64,000 nucleotides of DNA, taken from Epichloe hybrida. Its lineage: Eukaryota > Ascomycota > Sordariomycetes > Hypocreales > Clavicipitaceae. Shown here one piece after another: positions 13,155-24,690 of this stretch. The notes beneath the pieces are model-generated. The model was not told the DNA's origin, ran no database searches, and worked only from the letters and a program-made list of their open reading frames with translations. The stretch is taken from NCBI GenBank assembly GCA_019022495.1, contig JAFEKR010000088.1:1-64000 (forward strand), in the 5' to 3' direction. Both the position numbers and the translations under genes were made by a program. How positions within the stretch are numbered: position 1 is the stretch's first letter; each line of letters begins with the position of its first letter.

Positions 13155-15249
13155 AGAGCCGCGGGGAGAGACTAACAGATCATGGGACTTGCGGGACTTG
13201 TGGGAGGTTTTGGGGGGGTGGGGGGGGCAGGATGGGAGGGAGTTGGGCGGCGAAGCAATCACGTAAAGCAAAAGTACCGAATAACACACAGAAGACATTG
13301 CTGATTTTGCTTTCCACGTCATGGGAGGTGAGAGTGGTGAGAGTGGTGAGAGTGGTGGGAGAAGAGACTTCAGGGGCCAGAGAGCCATGATATATGGGGA
13401 CTGTAATTGATGAATGGAGAGCAACATCTTTGGGAGTCATGTTGGCGGCAAAAAAAGGACAAGCGTGCTATTACATACAAGTGAAAATAAGTTGATTGAA
13501 GCAAGACATAGTCTATGAGCGGACGGTCCGCTGTCGACGTTGTGTTCTCTTGTGCATCGCGTGCGTCGCTCGGACCCCGTTTTGAGTGAGCAGGCAAAGA
13601 AGCGCCATGGAGGAATGCGGCGATTTGTAGTTCTATTTATTGACTGACTTGACTTGCTTGATTGATGAAGCCCTCGACGCAGCAGTTGGTGTTGGTCCGT
13701 GCTGTTGTTGCTGCCTGCGCCTTCTCTGGCACGCGCTGACGTGAAGCTGACGCTTGACGCCGATTTCTGCTTACAGCTCGGCTCGGCTCGGCTCGGCTCG
13801 GCTCCTCCTCCGTCTTCGCCTTGGTCTTTTTCCCTCATCGTCTCGACGGCAAAGATGAATGGTGTTTTGAGCGGATGAAAAAAATTGAAACTCTTCTCGG
13901 AGGGAACGGAACGGAATGGAATGAAGGGGGGTCGTCGGGGGTTCGAGGCTGAAAACGGGATGGATGATGCATCATAGGAGAAAGAAGGGTTGTGGTTTTT
14001 TTTTTTTTTTTTTTTTGTTCACAAGAAGGATTTGGTGTCGCAAAAGGACGTGTTTGACCAACGGTGTTGCGCAGCGAAGTAAAAAGTGAAACATTGTTGG
14101 TTGGTGGGCGGCAACAAACTCACCTTGCCCACACCCCACTTCCCTCTGTGTTGGTTCACGGTGAACAACTCGTGAGAATGCAAGTAAACGGGCATAAAGT
14201 TGTTCTGGTCGGAAGCCCAGTGTGCCCCGTCGCGAATGCCTCTCGGTTTTCCAAGGAAGGGAAAGAAAGGCAAAACTCATGCGCGGGCGGCGGGGAGGAA
14301 CGAGTTGTCTTCCCCCCCATCATCAAAGACGCGTGCGTGTCCGAGGACGCCAAAAAAAAAAAAAAAAAAAAAACCATTTGATTTTCCTCGCCTACGTCTC
14401 ATATAAACAAACAAACCCGTCAGCCTCGGCGGATGAATCAAACTTGTCCTCGTGCTCAGCCCTTTTTCGCTCTTTGGTTGTCCAAGGTTCAACGTGCCCC
14501 GGCCCAAAGGTGGTCCGTGTTAACGGGCGCCTCCCCTCCCCCCCTATGCGTTCGGCGACAACTGCTCTCACCAACTTGCTAGAAAACCTCTTTGTTGGCA
14601 GCCGGGACTTGCCCAAAAAAAGATTGTGCCAAAGGTCGTCTTGTCTCGAAACGAGCCTTCTGGAGATTCCGCAAGCCGGTCGGTCCCCATGATGGGACCT
14701 GTTGGTGAAACAATATTTTTTTTTTTTGTTCTTATTTTCAAGCGTAGCTGTTCATTCGGGCCGCATGCTTTATTTGCCCTTTCTGTTCTTGTCCGAGACT
14801 GTTTGGCAAACGGGCCATGTTGTTGATGGACGAGGATGGAGCCAACTGTTTATGTAGATGTATATTCATGGGGCTTTCCTGATCCTGTCCCCTTGCTATA
14901 GCTTTCTGAAACTCGATGCTTGAGTTCTTCAAAGAGTCACTATACTTGCAGAACCCTGTGCTAAGCCTTGTTCTTGTTCTCGGCTCTTTCGTTTGAAAGA
15001 ACCAAAGTGAGTGTGAGCGCGTTTGTGAGATATAGTCTGATTCAACAACTTGCTCTCCGAACGTGGCAGCCCACACCAACCCCCCTGAAGCTCTTGTCCA
15101 CTCTTTTTTTCTCTTCCCTTCCCTCCTTCTATTTCTCAGCTTTGCTCGTCCCGAATTTTCTTCTTGTTTCCCTGGCAGTGGACTGACTTGTTGTTCTGCT
15201 TTTTTCAAACAGAGGCTTGGCTTCGGTTTCGGATTTCACGCGGCAAAGC
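13155..15249. other. 2.1-kb non-coding region with homopolymers and short repeats
   Basis: No supported gene. Seen: three copies of a 9-nt GAGAGTGGT unit at 13329-13358, (GCTCG)5 at 13776-13804, a T21 tract at 13996-14016 and an A22 tract at 14352-14373. The right end is pyrimidine-rich, and a TTTTTTCAAACAG acceptor-like site near 15212 suggests a 5' UTR intron of the next gene. Confidence 0.45.
13776..13804. repeat. (GCTCG)n pentanucleotide microsatellite
   Basis: Five perfect GCTCG units and a partial one, in non-coding DNA downstream of MTR10. Confidence 0.9.
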
Positions 15250-18200
15250 ATGCCGCCTCGGCATCCCCTTCCCAGTGCGGCCGTCAGAACGCCTTCTGCG
15301 CCCTCAACTGCTGTCACTACGAGAGACACCAAGAGGGGAGCCTCTGGTGATGATCAACAGCAAGTTTATGGACATAAAAATGCTAAACGGGTGAGGATAT
15401 CGCACACCGGGCATCATGCCTGCGACCACAACGGTGATGAAAGCGATGACGAGCCTGACGAAGAAGAGCACGTTGGCAAGTATGAGATGAACGGCCACGA
15501 AGGGGACGAAAAAGACGACGGTGATGGTGACGGTGACGATGACGATGATGATGACGATGAAGAAGAACCAGAAGAGGTGGTGCAAATAATCTGTACTTTC
15601 TGCCAGACCCATCCCTATGGAAGGGAAATGCACAAAATCAGACCGTGCGACTGGAGCAACCCCCGAGGAAAGTACGTCCTGGAGTGCCAAAACTGCGCTG
15701 ATTACAGATTCGAAAGCAATGACGACGCCCACACTTGCTGCGTTCTGGGCCAGAAACAAGTTTGGCGGATATACGCGACCAAACACCCGGACGATTACCC
15801 CCAGGACTCCGCCTGTACCAACTGCAAGAACAACGGACAGGAGAACACGTGCGATGCTGATCCCTTGTTGGGACTCAAATGTTCGAGTTGCGTGACTGCG
15901 AAGCCACGCCCGGCAGACAAGGCACAACATGGTGAGTGACCCTGACCCCCTGAACTGAACCAAGAAAGATAAAGATGAAGATGGCTTCATCACATACTCC
16001 GTACAGCAGGGGAACTAAGAGGACCAAATAGACTTCTTGCAAGAGAAAGAAGAAAAGACGGGAAGCGACCGCGAGCCCTACGATTGTAACAGATGTTACG
16101 TAGGCGGCAAGGAACTGGCTCAAAAGCCCAACCTCCGCCAGGGGTACGCCAAGTGGTTCCGCCACGCGTGCGACATCTGCAAGAATAGGGGCAAGAAGAA
16201 GAACGATGTCCCCTGCAGCTGGCTGGTGAGCAGGAAGAACTGGGAGCGTGCGTGTGATCGATGCGAGGCCCTGAAGATGGTATGCATGAGCAGCGGCTGG
16301 CCAGTCCAGAACCCGACTCCGCCAGAACCCCCCGACAAGTGGTCTACCTTGCACTCCTTACTTTCCGGCTGGGCGGAATGCCGCGGAGGGAGCCCTTATA
16401 GACGCGGCTGCAAGGCATGCCTCGAAGGGACAACGCACCATTGTCGCGCGCTGGCAAGGGAGATCGAATACTCGTGCTCCATGTGTTGGGAAATGGGCAT
16501 CGTCTGCTGGGATGCCGGACAGCCAGACAAGTCATTCCCACTGTACGACTTCAGCCGCGTCGGCATGGGAAACATGTGCACCTTCGCCAAGTGCAAGAGA
16601 TGCAAGGAACTCGGCCGAAACTGTGACCGCCAACGGCCCTGCGATTCGTGTGTCGGGGAGCAGACGACGACGGTCGTCGACGAACAAGGCAACGCCGTGT
16701 CCACCTGCTGCGATGACGAAAAGGACGGCTACAACTGCATCGAGAGGCTCCCACATGCTCCGGGGCCGATATACTACCTTGCGCTCGGGTACGGCGCCGG
16801 CGGCGTAGACGACGTCAAGGACGGGAGCAAGATGGAGCACTGGATCGGGCCCCTTTTCCCGCTCTACGCCATCGACAAGAAGCCGCCTACAGAAGACCAA
16901 AAGAAGGCGACGAGTGCTGAGAAGAGGGAGAAGACGAGGAAGCTCACGGACCAGATTCGAGAGGCCCTCGGTAAACATGGTTAGTCAACTGGTTCCTTTG
17001 GAATGAAACCAACAACCCACCCCCCCCCCTCGCACCCGTGGCCGCCAACAAGCTAAAAATGGCAATTAACACTGGTGCAGATACCGCAACGGTTGCTGCG
17101 CTAGTCGCGGGAGAAAAGAAGCCCAAGAAAGAAGTCGCTGTGCGAAGGACCGAGAACAAAATGACCTTGACTTCCATCGCCCAGGACATGCGACAGGCGG
17201 TTCTGCCTCCCGGCCAGCCACCCTTGGGAACTGATCTCGCTCCGAATGTGAGCGGAACTGGCCCCAGGGTTAGGGTTGGCGAGCCCGATGGCCAGGCCAG
17301 CAGAGTTCAAGACAAACGCATAGACCAGCTTTCCTCCCAAGAACTGGCCGCCATGGTCATCGCCAAATGGCCTGGCAATTCTGAGCCGTACCCGCCGAAC
17401 CGGCATCCAGAGTATGACGGCGCCATCGAGCGAGGAAGGCAAGAGGTGGCGAGTCTCAAGGCAGAAGAAGGGCAGACTGTTCCGGCCAAGAGACGAGTAC
17501 GACCCAGGCCGTCTCGCAGACGTGTGAACAGAGACGCCGGCGATGGGCAGGACGATGACGATGAGCCATACGGTGACGATGTCAAGTGGGAAGATGAGTT
17601 TGATGTTGAAATTGATCATGTCCCCCATCGACATCACCATCACTATGGCCATGAATTGGTTTCCAACCCAGATGATGTGAACGAGGGCAACCAGCTTCTC
17701 CTGCAGCAGCAGCAGCGACAACAACAACAACAAGGTCAGTATCAGCAGACATCTGTTGCTGTTGATCCCGCCCACAGCCGGATGTTAAGCAGCGGACAAC
17801 CACAACAAACACAACAAACCGGCCTCGCTCCTTATTACGTCAACGACACCTTCGGTCACAACCAAGTCAACAATCAAGCAAGTTGGGACCCGCAGCAAGG
17901 TTACATGTCTAGCATAACGGCCACCGCACCACCGCCTCGTTGGAGCCAAGTATGGCATCATCAGTTGTGCCCGTTCTCGACAGGCCCAGACAGCAACATC
18001 AACGGCAACAGGTCTGCAAATCATCCCGCTCAAATGCATGCTTCGTCCTCTTACACCTTGCCCAGCCTGCTGCCCCCCCTGCTCCCCAGCACGAGCATCA
18101 TCAATCCTCTGGATATGTATAACCATGCAGCCATACAAGGCCCACTCGTCGACCCGACGCTTCTTCTTGGAAATCATCACCAATCAAGAATCACATCCAC

Positions 18201-18600
18201 GTACCCTCTCATGGAGTACTCTGCCACGTTGCCATCCTCGTCTCAAGCTCGATTCCCTCAACAGCAGCAGGGGCAGCAGCAGCATCAGCAGCATCAGCAT
18301 CAGCATCAGCATCAGCATCAGCATCAGCATCAGCATCAGCATCAGCATCAGCATCAGCATCAGCATCAGCATCAGCACCAGCATCAGCAACAGCATCAGC
18401 ACCAGCATCAGCAACAGCAACAGCAACAAGCATCTGGAAGAGCGTCGTTGCAGACCTATGACGGGGCAGAAATGGCCATGAGTTTCGATTTCCAAAACCA
18501 GGCGTCTTCCCCAATCGCCGGGTCCGAAAAATCACCTCATAGTGACCGTGATGCGGAAGGGGAAGATGTGGATTTTCAAGCTCCCTTTTGGCCACGGTAG
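15250..18600 (+). CDS. large Cys-rich protein with repeated Zn2Cys6-like modules and a Gln/His-repeat tail
   Basis: I do not recognise a named family. Proposed exons are 15250-15931, 16032-16979 and 17081-18600 (1049 residues); both introns are phase 1 and splice codons beginning with G. Residues 60-110 are a long Asp/Glu run. Then come about five Cys modules of the plan C-x2-C...C...C-x2-C(...C): residues 115-163; 189-214; CDIC...CDRCEALKMVC; CKACLEGTTHHC...CSMCWEMGIVC, with spacing C-x2-C-x7-C-x10-C-x2-C-x6-C; and CKRCKELGRNCDRQRPCDSC. The last two are close to fungal Zn2Cys6 clusters, so DNA or RNA binding is a reasonable inference. Exon 3 is low complexity: acidic, then poly-Gln and a long Gln-His repeat. 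The exact acceptor of intron 2 (17080) is inferred from frame. Transcription-factor function is not proven; no separate fungal-TF middle domain is visible. Confidence 0.75.
18261..18430. repeat. CAGCAT hexanucleotide/CAG repeat encoding Gln-His repeats
   Basis: Nearly perfect CAGCAT units flanked by CAG/CAA runs, in frame in exon 3 of the Cys-rich gene. It encodes poly-Gln, then alternating Gln-His, then poly-Gln. Expected to vary in length between strains. Confidence 0.95.
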
Positions 18601-20178
18601 ATACGAAATGGCCTCGAATCAGACTCCAGCGAAACGGAGGCAGAGTCGAATATGACATGTCGGGCGGGAGCAGCAATATGCACCTGTTGTCACCTGCATC
18701 AGCGGGAAGGTGAAGGCCTGCACTGCAGATGGGCTTGCTGCAGCAAGACCTCGTGTGGCAGGATCGGTGAGTTGGGCAAAATCAGGCAATGAATGGCTTT
18801 GGCGTCGACATGACTTGGATAACACTTGCCTTTTGGAGCATGCCATTGGGGAACCCGTGGTCACACGCGTGGTTACACGATTCTGTTGGAGTCTGCTTCC
18901 CCGATCCAATCGCAAGGTCGGTCTGTCGGTCCAGACTGGCAGAGAGAGAGAGAGAGAGAGAGCACTGACGCAGTTCATCCGAATTGACGCAGCTCGCAGA
19001 ACCGCCAGTCATGTGATATAAGAGAGACGAAGTTGAGCGCGCAGCAGTGACAGAAATTTCAGCAATATTATTTTTGTCTTTGGTATTGAACGGACAGACA
19101 GGATCAGGACGAACAACCACGGGCAGATGGCGGCGTCGTGGATTTCTAGACGGAAAAAGAAAATTAACAAGAAAAAGAAAATTACAGAAAACTGTGCAGA
19201 ACATTGGGGGGAATTGTAAGCAGATAACAATGAAAACTACCCGTATCTTTAAGAGGAAACCCTCCGTGCCAAAGGACAAATAAATGAAACAGTAGGCCTG
19301 GTGAGGACGAGGCGACTTTGAAAAGGGACGACCATGAAGTCTTGGTTCCATAGCCGTGGTAGAGGCGGGGTGTTGAGACAAGTCTTGCCAAGACTTTCGC
19401 AAGGATGGGACTCCAAGAACGAGACATGAAGCACCATGCATGTGCCATGTTGGTGGTTTCTGTTTGATCGGCGTTCTGTCCCCAAAACATTCGTGCCTTG
19501 ACAGTCCGCTGATAAGTAGTCCATGCACATTCAAACTTCTTTCTTCGCACTCGTCGTCCGTGGCCACCTCCTTCTCCTGACTCTGTTCCACCGACACCGA
19601 AAGAAGCGCCGGCGACTACAAGAGGTATCCGATTTCGATCCATGACGTTTCAATTGGAGGGAAAAAAAAAAAAAAAAAAAAAGTGAAACGGACCAAGGTG
19701 CGTGGCTGTAAGCAGTCGTGCTGCGCTCCCAAAGCAAAAGAAAGCAAGCTGAGCAGATGAATTGGCCGAGTTTTGGCCGTTCTCGAATGACATCGTAATA
19801 CAAATGGCGTTCGCAAGTCAGTCAGAGATGGCGTGTGCGTGCACCCAAGTCAAAATCCGACTCCTCATCCGATGCAATGAAAAGAAAGTTGCCCATCCAT
19901 CCACCCTGAATAATTTGCCACAATGTTGGGACAGTCGTCGGCCGTGTCTGTGGCTTGGGAAGGTGAAGAGAGGGCGAACATAACCTGTCCTCCACCGTCA
20001 ACCCGGTGTTTTTTTTCCAATGCCCTTATCGCCCGTCCGATCGAAGACTGCCTTGTCCTGGACCAGCGTCACGTACTCACGTATAAATCATCCGCCGCCC
20101 GAAATCCTTTCTTACCTTCCTTTTCTTTTTCTTTTTTAATAAAAACCCCCAAAATAGAAGAACCTTCCATTAAGGCCT
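18601..20178. other. non-coding region between the Cys-rich gene and RAS
   Basis: 1.6 kb between convergent stop codons. Contains a (GA)11-type microsatellite at 18941-18962 and an A21 tract at 19662-19682. Open frames here lack ATG-anchored, recognisable protein features. It must hold both 3' UTRs. Confidence 0.45.
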
Positions 20179-21194
20179 TCACATAATGATACACTTGCCA
20201 CAACATCCAGGCTCCTTCTCGCCGTCTTCCATGTCCATGGGCTTTGGAGGACCATTTCCACCCGAGCCACCGCCACTGCCAGTGGAGTAACCTTGCATCT
20301 CTCTATTGTATCTTCTAATCTCTCGAACGATGTCGTAAAACGCCTTGTCGACATTGATGCGCGACTTTGCCGAGGTCTCAATGAATTTGCAGTTGAAAGA
20401 TCGTGCCAACGCCTCACCCTCTGCGATGGGGTAAAGTAACCAATGTCAGCCAACAGTTTCGGAGGAGGGTTCAAGAATAAAGTGTATCGAAGACAAACCT
20501 TGCCTAGTGACCTCGCGCTCGCCTTCTAGATCGCACTTGTTGCCAACCACAACCATGGGAAAGTAATCCCTATCCTTCACTCGTAGAATCTGCTGCTGGA
20601 AGGTGGTGATTTCCTCAAAACTTTGGCGAGATGTGATCGAGTACACCAACAGAAAGCCCTCTCCAGTTCTCATGTACTGCTCGCGCATGGCACTATATTC
20701 TTCCTGACCAGCGGTATCCAATACATCGAGAAGTGCAACCTCTTCGTCGATGACGCATTGCTTTCGGTAGGAGTCTGTCAAGCCAGTTCGGTTAGTCTGC
20801 ATTCGGCGGATCGCAATTAGGCGGACATCAATTGGTTAATGGATAAGGATTCATCCAAAGCCTTTGAAATTGGAAGCGTACCTTCGATCGTGGGATCATA
20901 TTCATCGACGAAGTGGCTTTGAATCAATTGAATGGTCAAGCAAGATTTACCGACACCACCGCCGCCAACAACAACGAGCTTGTACTCTCGCAAAAACTAT
21001 TTCAAGGGTGGCATAACGGATTAGAATATGGTCTTTAGTATTCATGTTTGATCCAAGCTCTGCCCAGGGTTACGGGCGTACAGAAGAAGAATCAAGATTT
21101 GAGCCGAACGTCCCCGGGAAAGGGCCAAGACGGGGAGAGAATATGCAGACGCTACAACTGATCTGGACTATCGTACCTTTGTGGATGCGGCCAT
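20179..21194 (-). CDS. RAS1: Ras small GTPase
   Basis: Membrane-anchored signalling GTPase upstream of cAMP/MAPK pathways. Four exons: 21177-21194 (18 nt, MAASTK), 20882-20996, 20499-20774 and 20179-20420, giving 216 residues. Motifs: P-loop GGGGVGKS at residues 17-24, the switch [17 protein letters not shown] and ETSAK guanine-base motifs, and a Gly-rich hypervariable tail ending GCCGKCIIM. The CIIM is a CaaX box for prenylation; the two Cys before it are likely palmitoylation sites. Introns of 180, 107 and 78 nt all have GT-AG ends and restore IEDSYRKQC and [12 protein letters not shown]. The short first exon was placed by frame and by the family N terminus. Symbol assigned by resemblance to fungal Ras1 versus Ras2; a fungal ras-1/ras-2 naming difference is possible. 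Confidence 0.93.
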
Positions 21195-24100
21195 TGCAAA
21201 TTAGTCTGAGTTTTACTCTTGCGACAGAAAGTGGCTTGTGAGAGGATATCGAGTTTATCGCACGACGAAGGGGGGTTTCGATCAGATTCAAATTTGACTT
21301 GCGTGAAGGCGAGGGGGGACGGTCAGTAAGGGGCCGCCGTGCTTCGCAAAGAAGGAAGAGATCCGCGCAAGCAGTCCAGGGAGTGACAGAATTCAGTAAA
21401 GAAGTGTAGAAGGGAAGAAGATGGTAGAACCAAACGCAGCGCAACGGCGGCGGCGGCAGAAGGGAGGAGAAAAGGCGATGGTTGATGAAGCCGAAAGTAA
21501 CAGCTGCGAGGCTCGAAGGATGGAGGGCAAAAAGATAATGGAGAACGCAGAAGAAGTGGAGGAGGGACGGAGAATGGCGGGCGATGGATGGTTGGTTGGC
21601 GGACGGGGGTGGTCCGTCGGTGGATGGATGCAGGTATGCAGGTGGTAGATGCACTGGCGCTTACGGATTACGGAGTACATGTACAGTGGGGGTGTACTTG
21701 GTGCTTGACTGGACAAGGGGGATGGGAGGATGGGAGGGGGGCCTGGCCACCACTGACCAGACACGCTCCGTGTTATCGCGTTGTTATCGCAGGCTTCGGG
21801 TACGCAGCAGGTACGTCCGTAGGTACAGTGGGGTATGTACCTGGCCGCTTGGGTAAGTTACCGGGGCAGTGGAGGCACTGGGGCTCCAACTTGTGACTGC
21901 CTGACTGGACCATGCTTTATCGAGTACAGTGGGGTATGTACTCCGTACATCGAGTATTTTACCCCTAACTTCCTTTATCCACCAGGACCACCACTGTCGA
22001 GGATCCTGCCCTGCTATACTCCGTCGACATTGCTCAATGTGGCCACAACCTCAAAAGCGCCACGCTGCAACCCGCGGGCACACATTGGGCAACAAGCACC
22101 ACATACAGTATTATTACGTGCCGTCGCCAGCGAAGTCGATGAATATGCACCAGGGCATCAAATTTTCGAGATGGGCAATGGATCACGCCGTTGACTCAGG
22201 CGGCGGCATTTTGACCGGCCGCGGCTGCACGACGATAAGCTACAAAACGACGCTCAGATTGCATTCGTACGTACGTTGTATCGCATGCTCAAGGATGTTG
22301 TTAAATACCAACGACCGCCCGTAATACATAAATTCTTCTACCCGCTGGCAAGCATCTATCACGACCCAGTAATCCGTACTCCGTAAAATATGTGCAGATG
22401 CACGCTTCGGGGTTGTACCAGATGGCATCGGCGCGGCCACTTGGGTCGGGTATTCGTCCAAACCCTCTTTATCGCCCAAACCCTGAACATTCGGGCACCG
22501 AGTCTCGCAATGGCAGTGTTAATACCCGCCATCTGTATTCAATTTTCGAGGCAAACAAGCGAAGACAAGTACACAAGTACACAAGTACCCAGTCAGGAAC
22601 CTGGTCGGGTGCTTCGCAAGCAGACAGGGTGAGCCAAAGTGGATGAAGGCTTGTTTTTATTTTATTTTTTGCGACAAGTCAAGTGGACCTGGCTGTTCGA
22701 AGCTAGCGTGGGATTGGATGGCGAGTGGACAGAGGCTGGCGCTATACATAGCTTCTTCTTGACGAGCGCCAAATGCGTAGCTCGTGGCCCTTTTTACGGT
22801 ATCGGGACGGCATGCATTGACGGACGTGAGGGGGGGGCCAGCACTCATCCGGTTGCGCACATTAGAACCGAAGCAAGCAGTCAAATCGTCTGTACGGAGC
22901 ATGCTTTAGGAGTGAGTGATGCAGCTCTGCAGCTCCCTTTCAGACGAGCATCGGCTGGTTCGCCGCTCGGTTTATTTTGTTTTCTTGGTTCTTCTTCTTT
23001 TCTCACCTCCTCGTTTCTTTCTGCTGCCCTCGGTCCGTTGACTTGCTTACTCATGCATAGCTTCCTTGTTGACTCCATAGATGTCACTATTACGCCATCT
23101 GCGAGTCTGATAAATATCAAGTTTGTCACTATGCAAACCCAAATGGACAAGCTCGGCTGTCGCTGGAAAGCCCCTAGGCCGACAGTGCATCAGAGACATG
23201 ATTTTGAGTCGTCAACCCATTGTCTTCTTGTTGGGGGACTTGTACATGTAAGACTACACTTGAGAATGACCCACTTTTCTACGTTGCCTCAATGGAGTGA
23301 GCTCGGGTAACCATCCAAAACATCACGCTAAAACTCCATGTAACGCGTTTCATGCCATACTTGAAAATATTTAACTAAATCCAAGGCCTCTAATAGCACT
23401 GTCAGGAGCACAGAGGCAGAGAGCAGAGAGGGCAGAGAGGGCAGAGGCATACATGTAGGCGCGACCACATCACAGAGCAGTGGCCTAGCTGCTAGCTAGT
23501 CACGTGTGCGCAAGGCGGGGTATATACTGTAGGGAAGACCGCTCACATGGTACATAGATCGAAATCTTCACGCATCAACCCCTAGCTAGCATCTTCCTAG
23601 CAGCGACTTAGAATCTCGATTTTCACTCTGTTTTTAGAACCCAGGCCTTAGCCGTGACAGGCTCTCTAGCTTCTAGGTCTTGGTTCTATTGGCTTCGTTG
23701 AATTCGTTGGAATCGTCAAATTCGGTTGCATCGGACCACAGTCACGTGACTCCTGGATAAAACGCCAAATTCCCCCCTTTCTTATAGAAAATCAACCTTC
23801 CCGCTGATGCTTTGGTCAGGGATTGTTTAATTAAGAAGATTTTGAGGTTCCAAGGCAGCATTTCATCGGTATTCATTGCTACAGCCGTAAGGGTGTTGTT
23901 TTTCCGTCGACACAAATAGGGCCTTCGCCGGGGACGATATTCTGATGATGTTGATCATTCGAGGCACTTTTTCAGCTGCCGCCGCGAACCTGAGACCTCT
24001 CTTCTGTTCCTTTCACTAGATTTACGGAAGCTGACTATTACGACTTCTTTTTTTTTTTTTTGCTCCTTGGTCCGGGTCAGCCAGATCAATGAGATCAATT

Positions 24101-24231
24101 GAATTAGGTCATCTGATCGATCCGATGTCATCGAAGTCATCGGATTTGATCAGATCAATTGATCGCGACCGATACCAACGTCTTCTCATACCTAATCAGC
24201 CTGATCGAACCTTTCCTCACTCATCTGCTTT

Positions 24232-24323
24232 ACCTTTCTTTGTTATTTCGACCTTTTCTTCTGATTTCAAGCTTCAGACCTTCCTTCGTTATTTTGACCT
24301 TTCTTCTGATTGCAAACTTCCGA
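24232..24323. repeat. 46-bp imperfect tandem repeat, two copies
   Basis: Two adjacent copies share the pattern ACCTT-CTT-GTTATTT-GACC-TTCTTCTGAT-CAA-CTTC with a handful of substitutions. Confidence 0.75.
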
Positions 24324-24469
24324 CCTTCCCTGGCTAGCTAGCTAGCTCGAATCGATTCATCATCCTAGCTTTTGCGCGGCTATCCACTGGGGAGGCAAGC
24401 AGCTAGACCTTCAAGCCGTCAATCAGGTCTCTCGTTTACTAGACCTTTGATCTGACCTTTCGTCAGCTA

Positions 24470-24690
24470 GGTCCTCTGACTGTTGACGAGGAACCTGACC
24501 AATGATGATCTCTCTGACTGATGATTCTTTTAATTTTGATAAGGTCTCTGACTGTCAGAAAGGTCTTCTGTCACGGATCAATTGATTGAACCGTTTACGA
24601 GGTCTTCTGACTGATGAAGACCTCTCCGACTGATGATTCCTCTGACTATTGATGAGGTCCCTGACTGATGACGACCCTTCTGGTTGGTTC
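24470..24690. repeat. degenerate short repeats around GACTGATGA
   Basis: The string CTGACTGATGA or a one-base variant recurs at least four times (near 24515, 24608, 24633 and 24661), interleaved with GAGGTCTTCTGAC-like strings. Origin unknown. Confidence 0.6.

Noticed and set aside
18184..18495. Leu/Met-rich frame antisense to the Gln-His repeat
   Set aside because: A shadow of the hexanucleotide repeat on the other strand.
18782..19597. 271-codon minus-strand frame
   Set aside because: Runs across the GA microsatellite and shows no family motif; likely 3' flank.
22639..23310. 223-codon frame in the gene-poor island
   Set aside because: No ATG at its beginning, no recognisable domain, composition like intergenic DNA.
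24470..24690. C/D-box snoRNA cluster (TGATGA and CTGA strings)
   Set aside because: C-like and D-like boxes are only a few bases apart and in the wrong order for snoRNA units; no terminal stems found.
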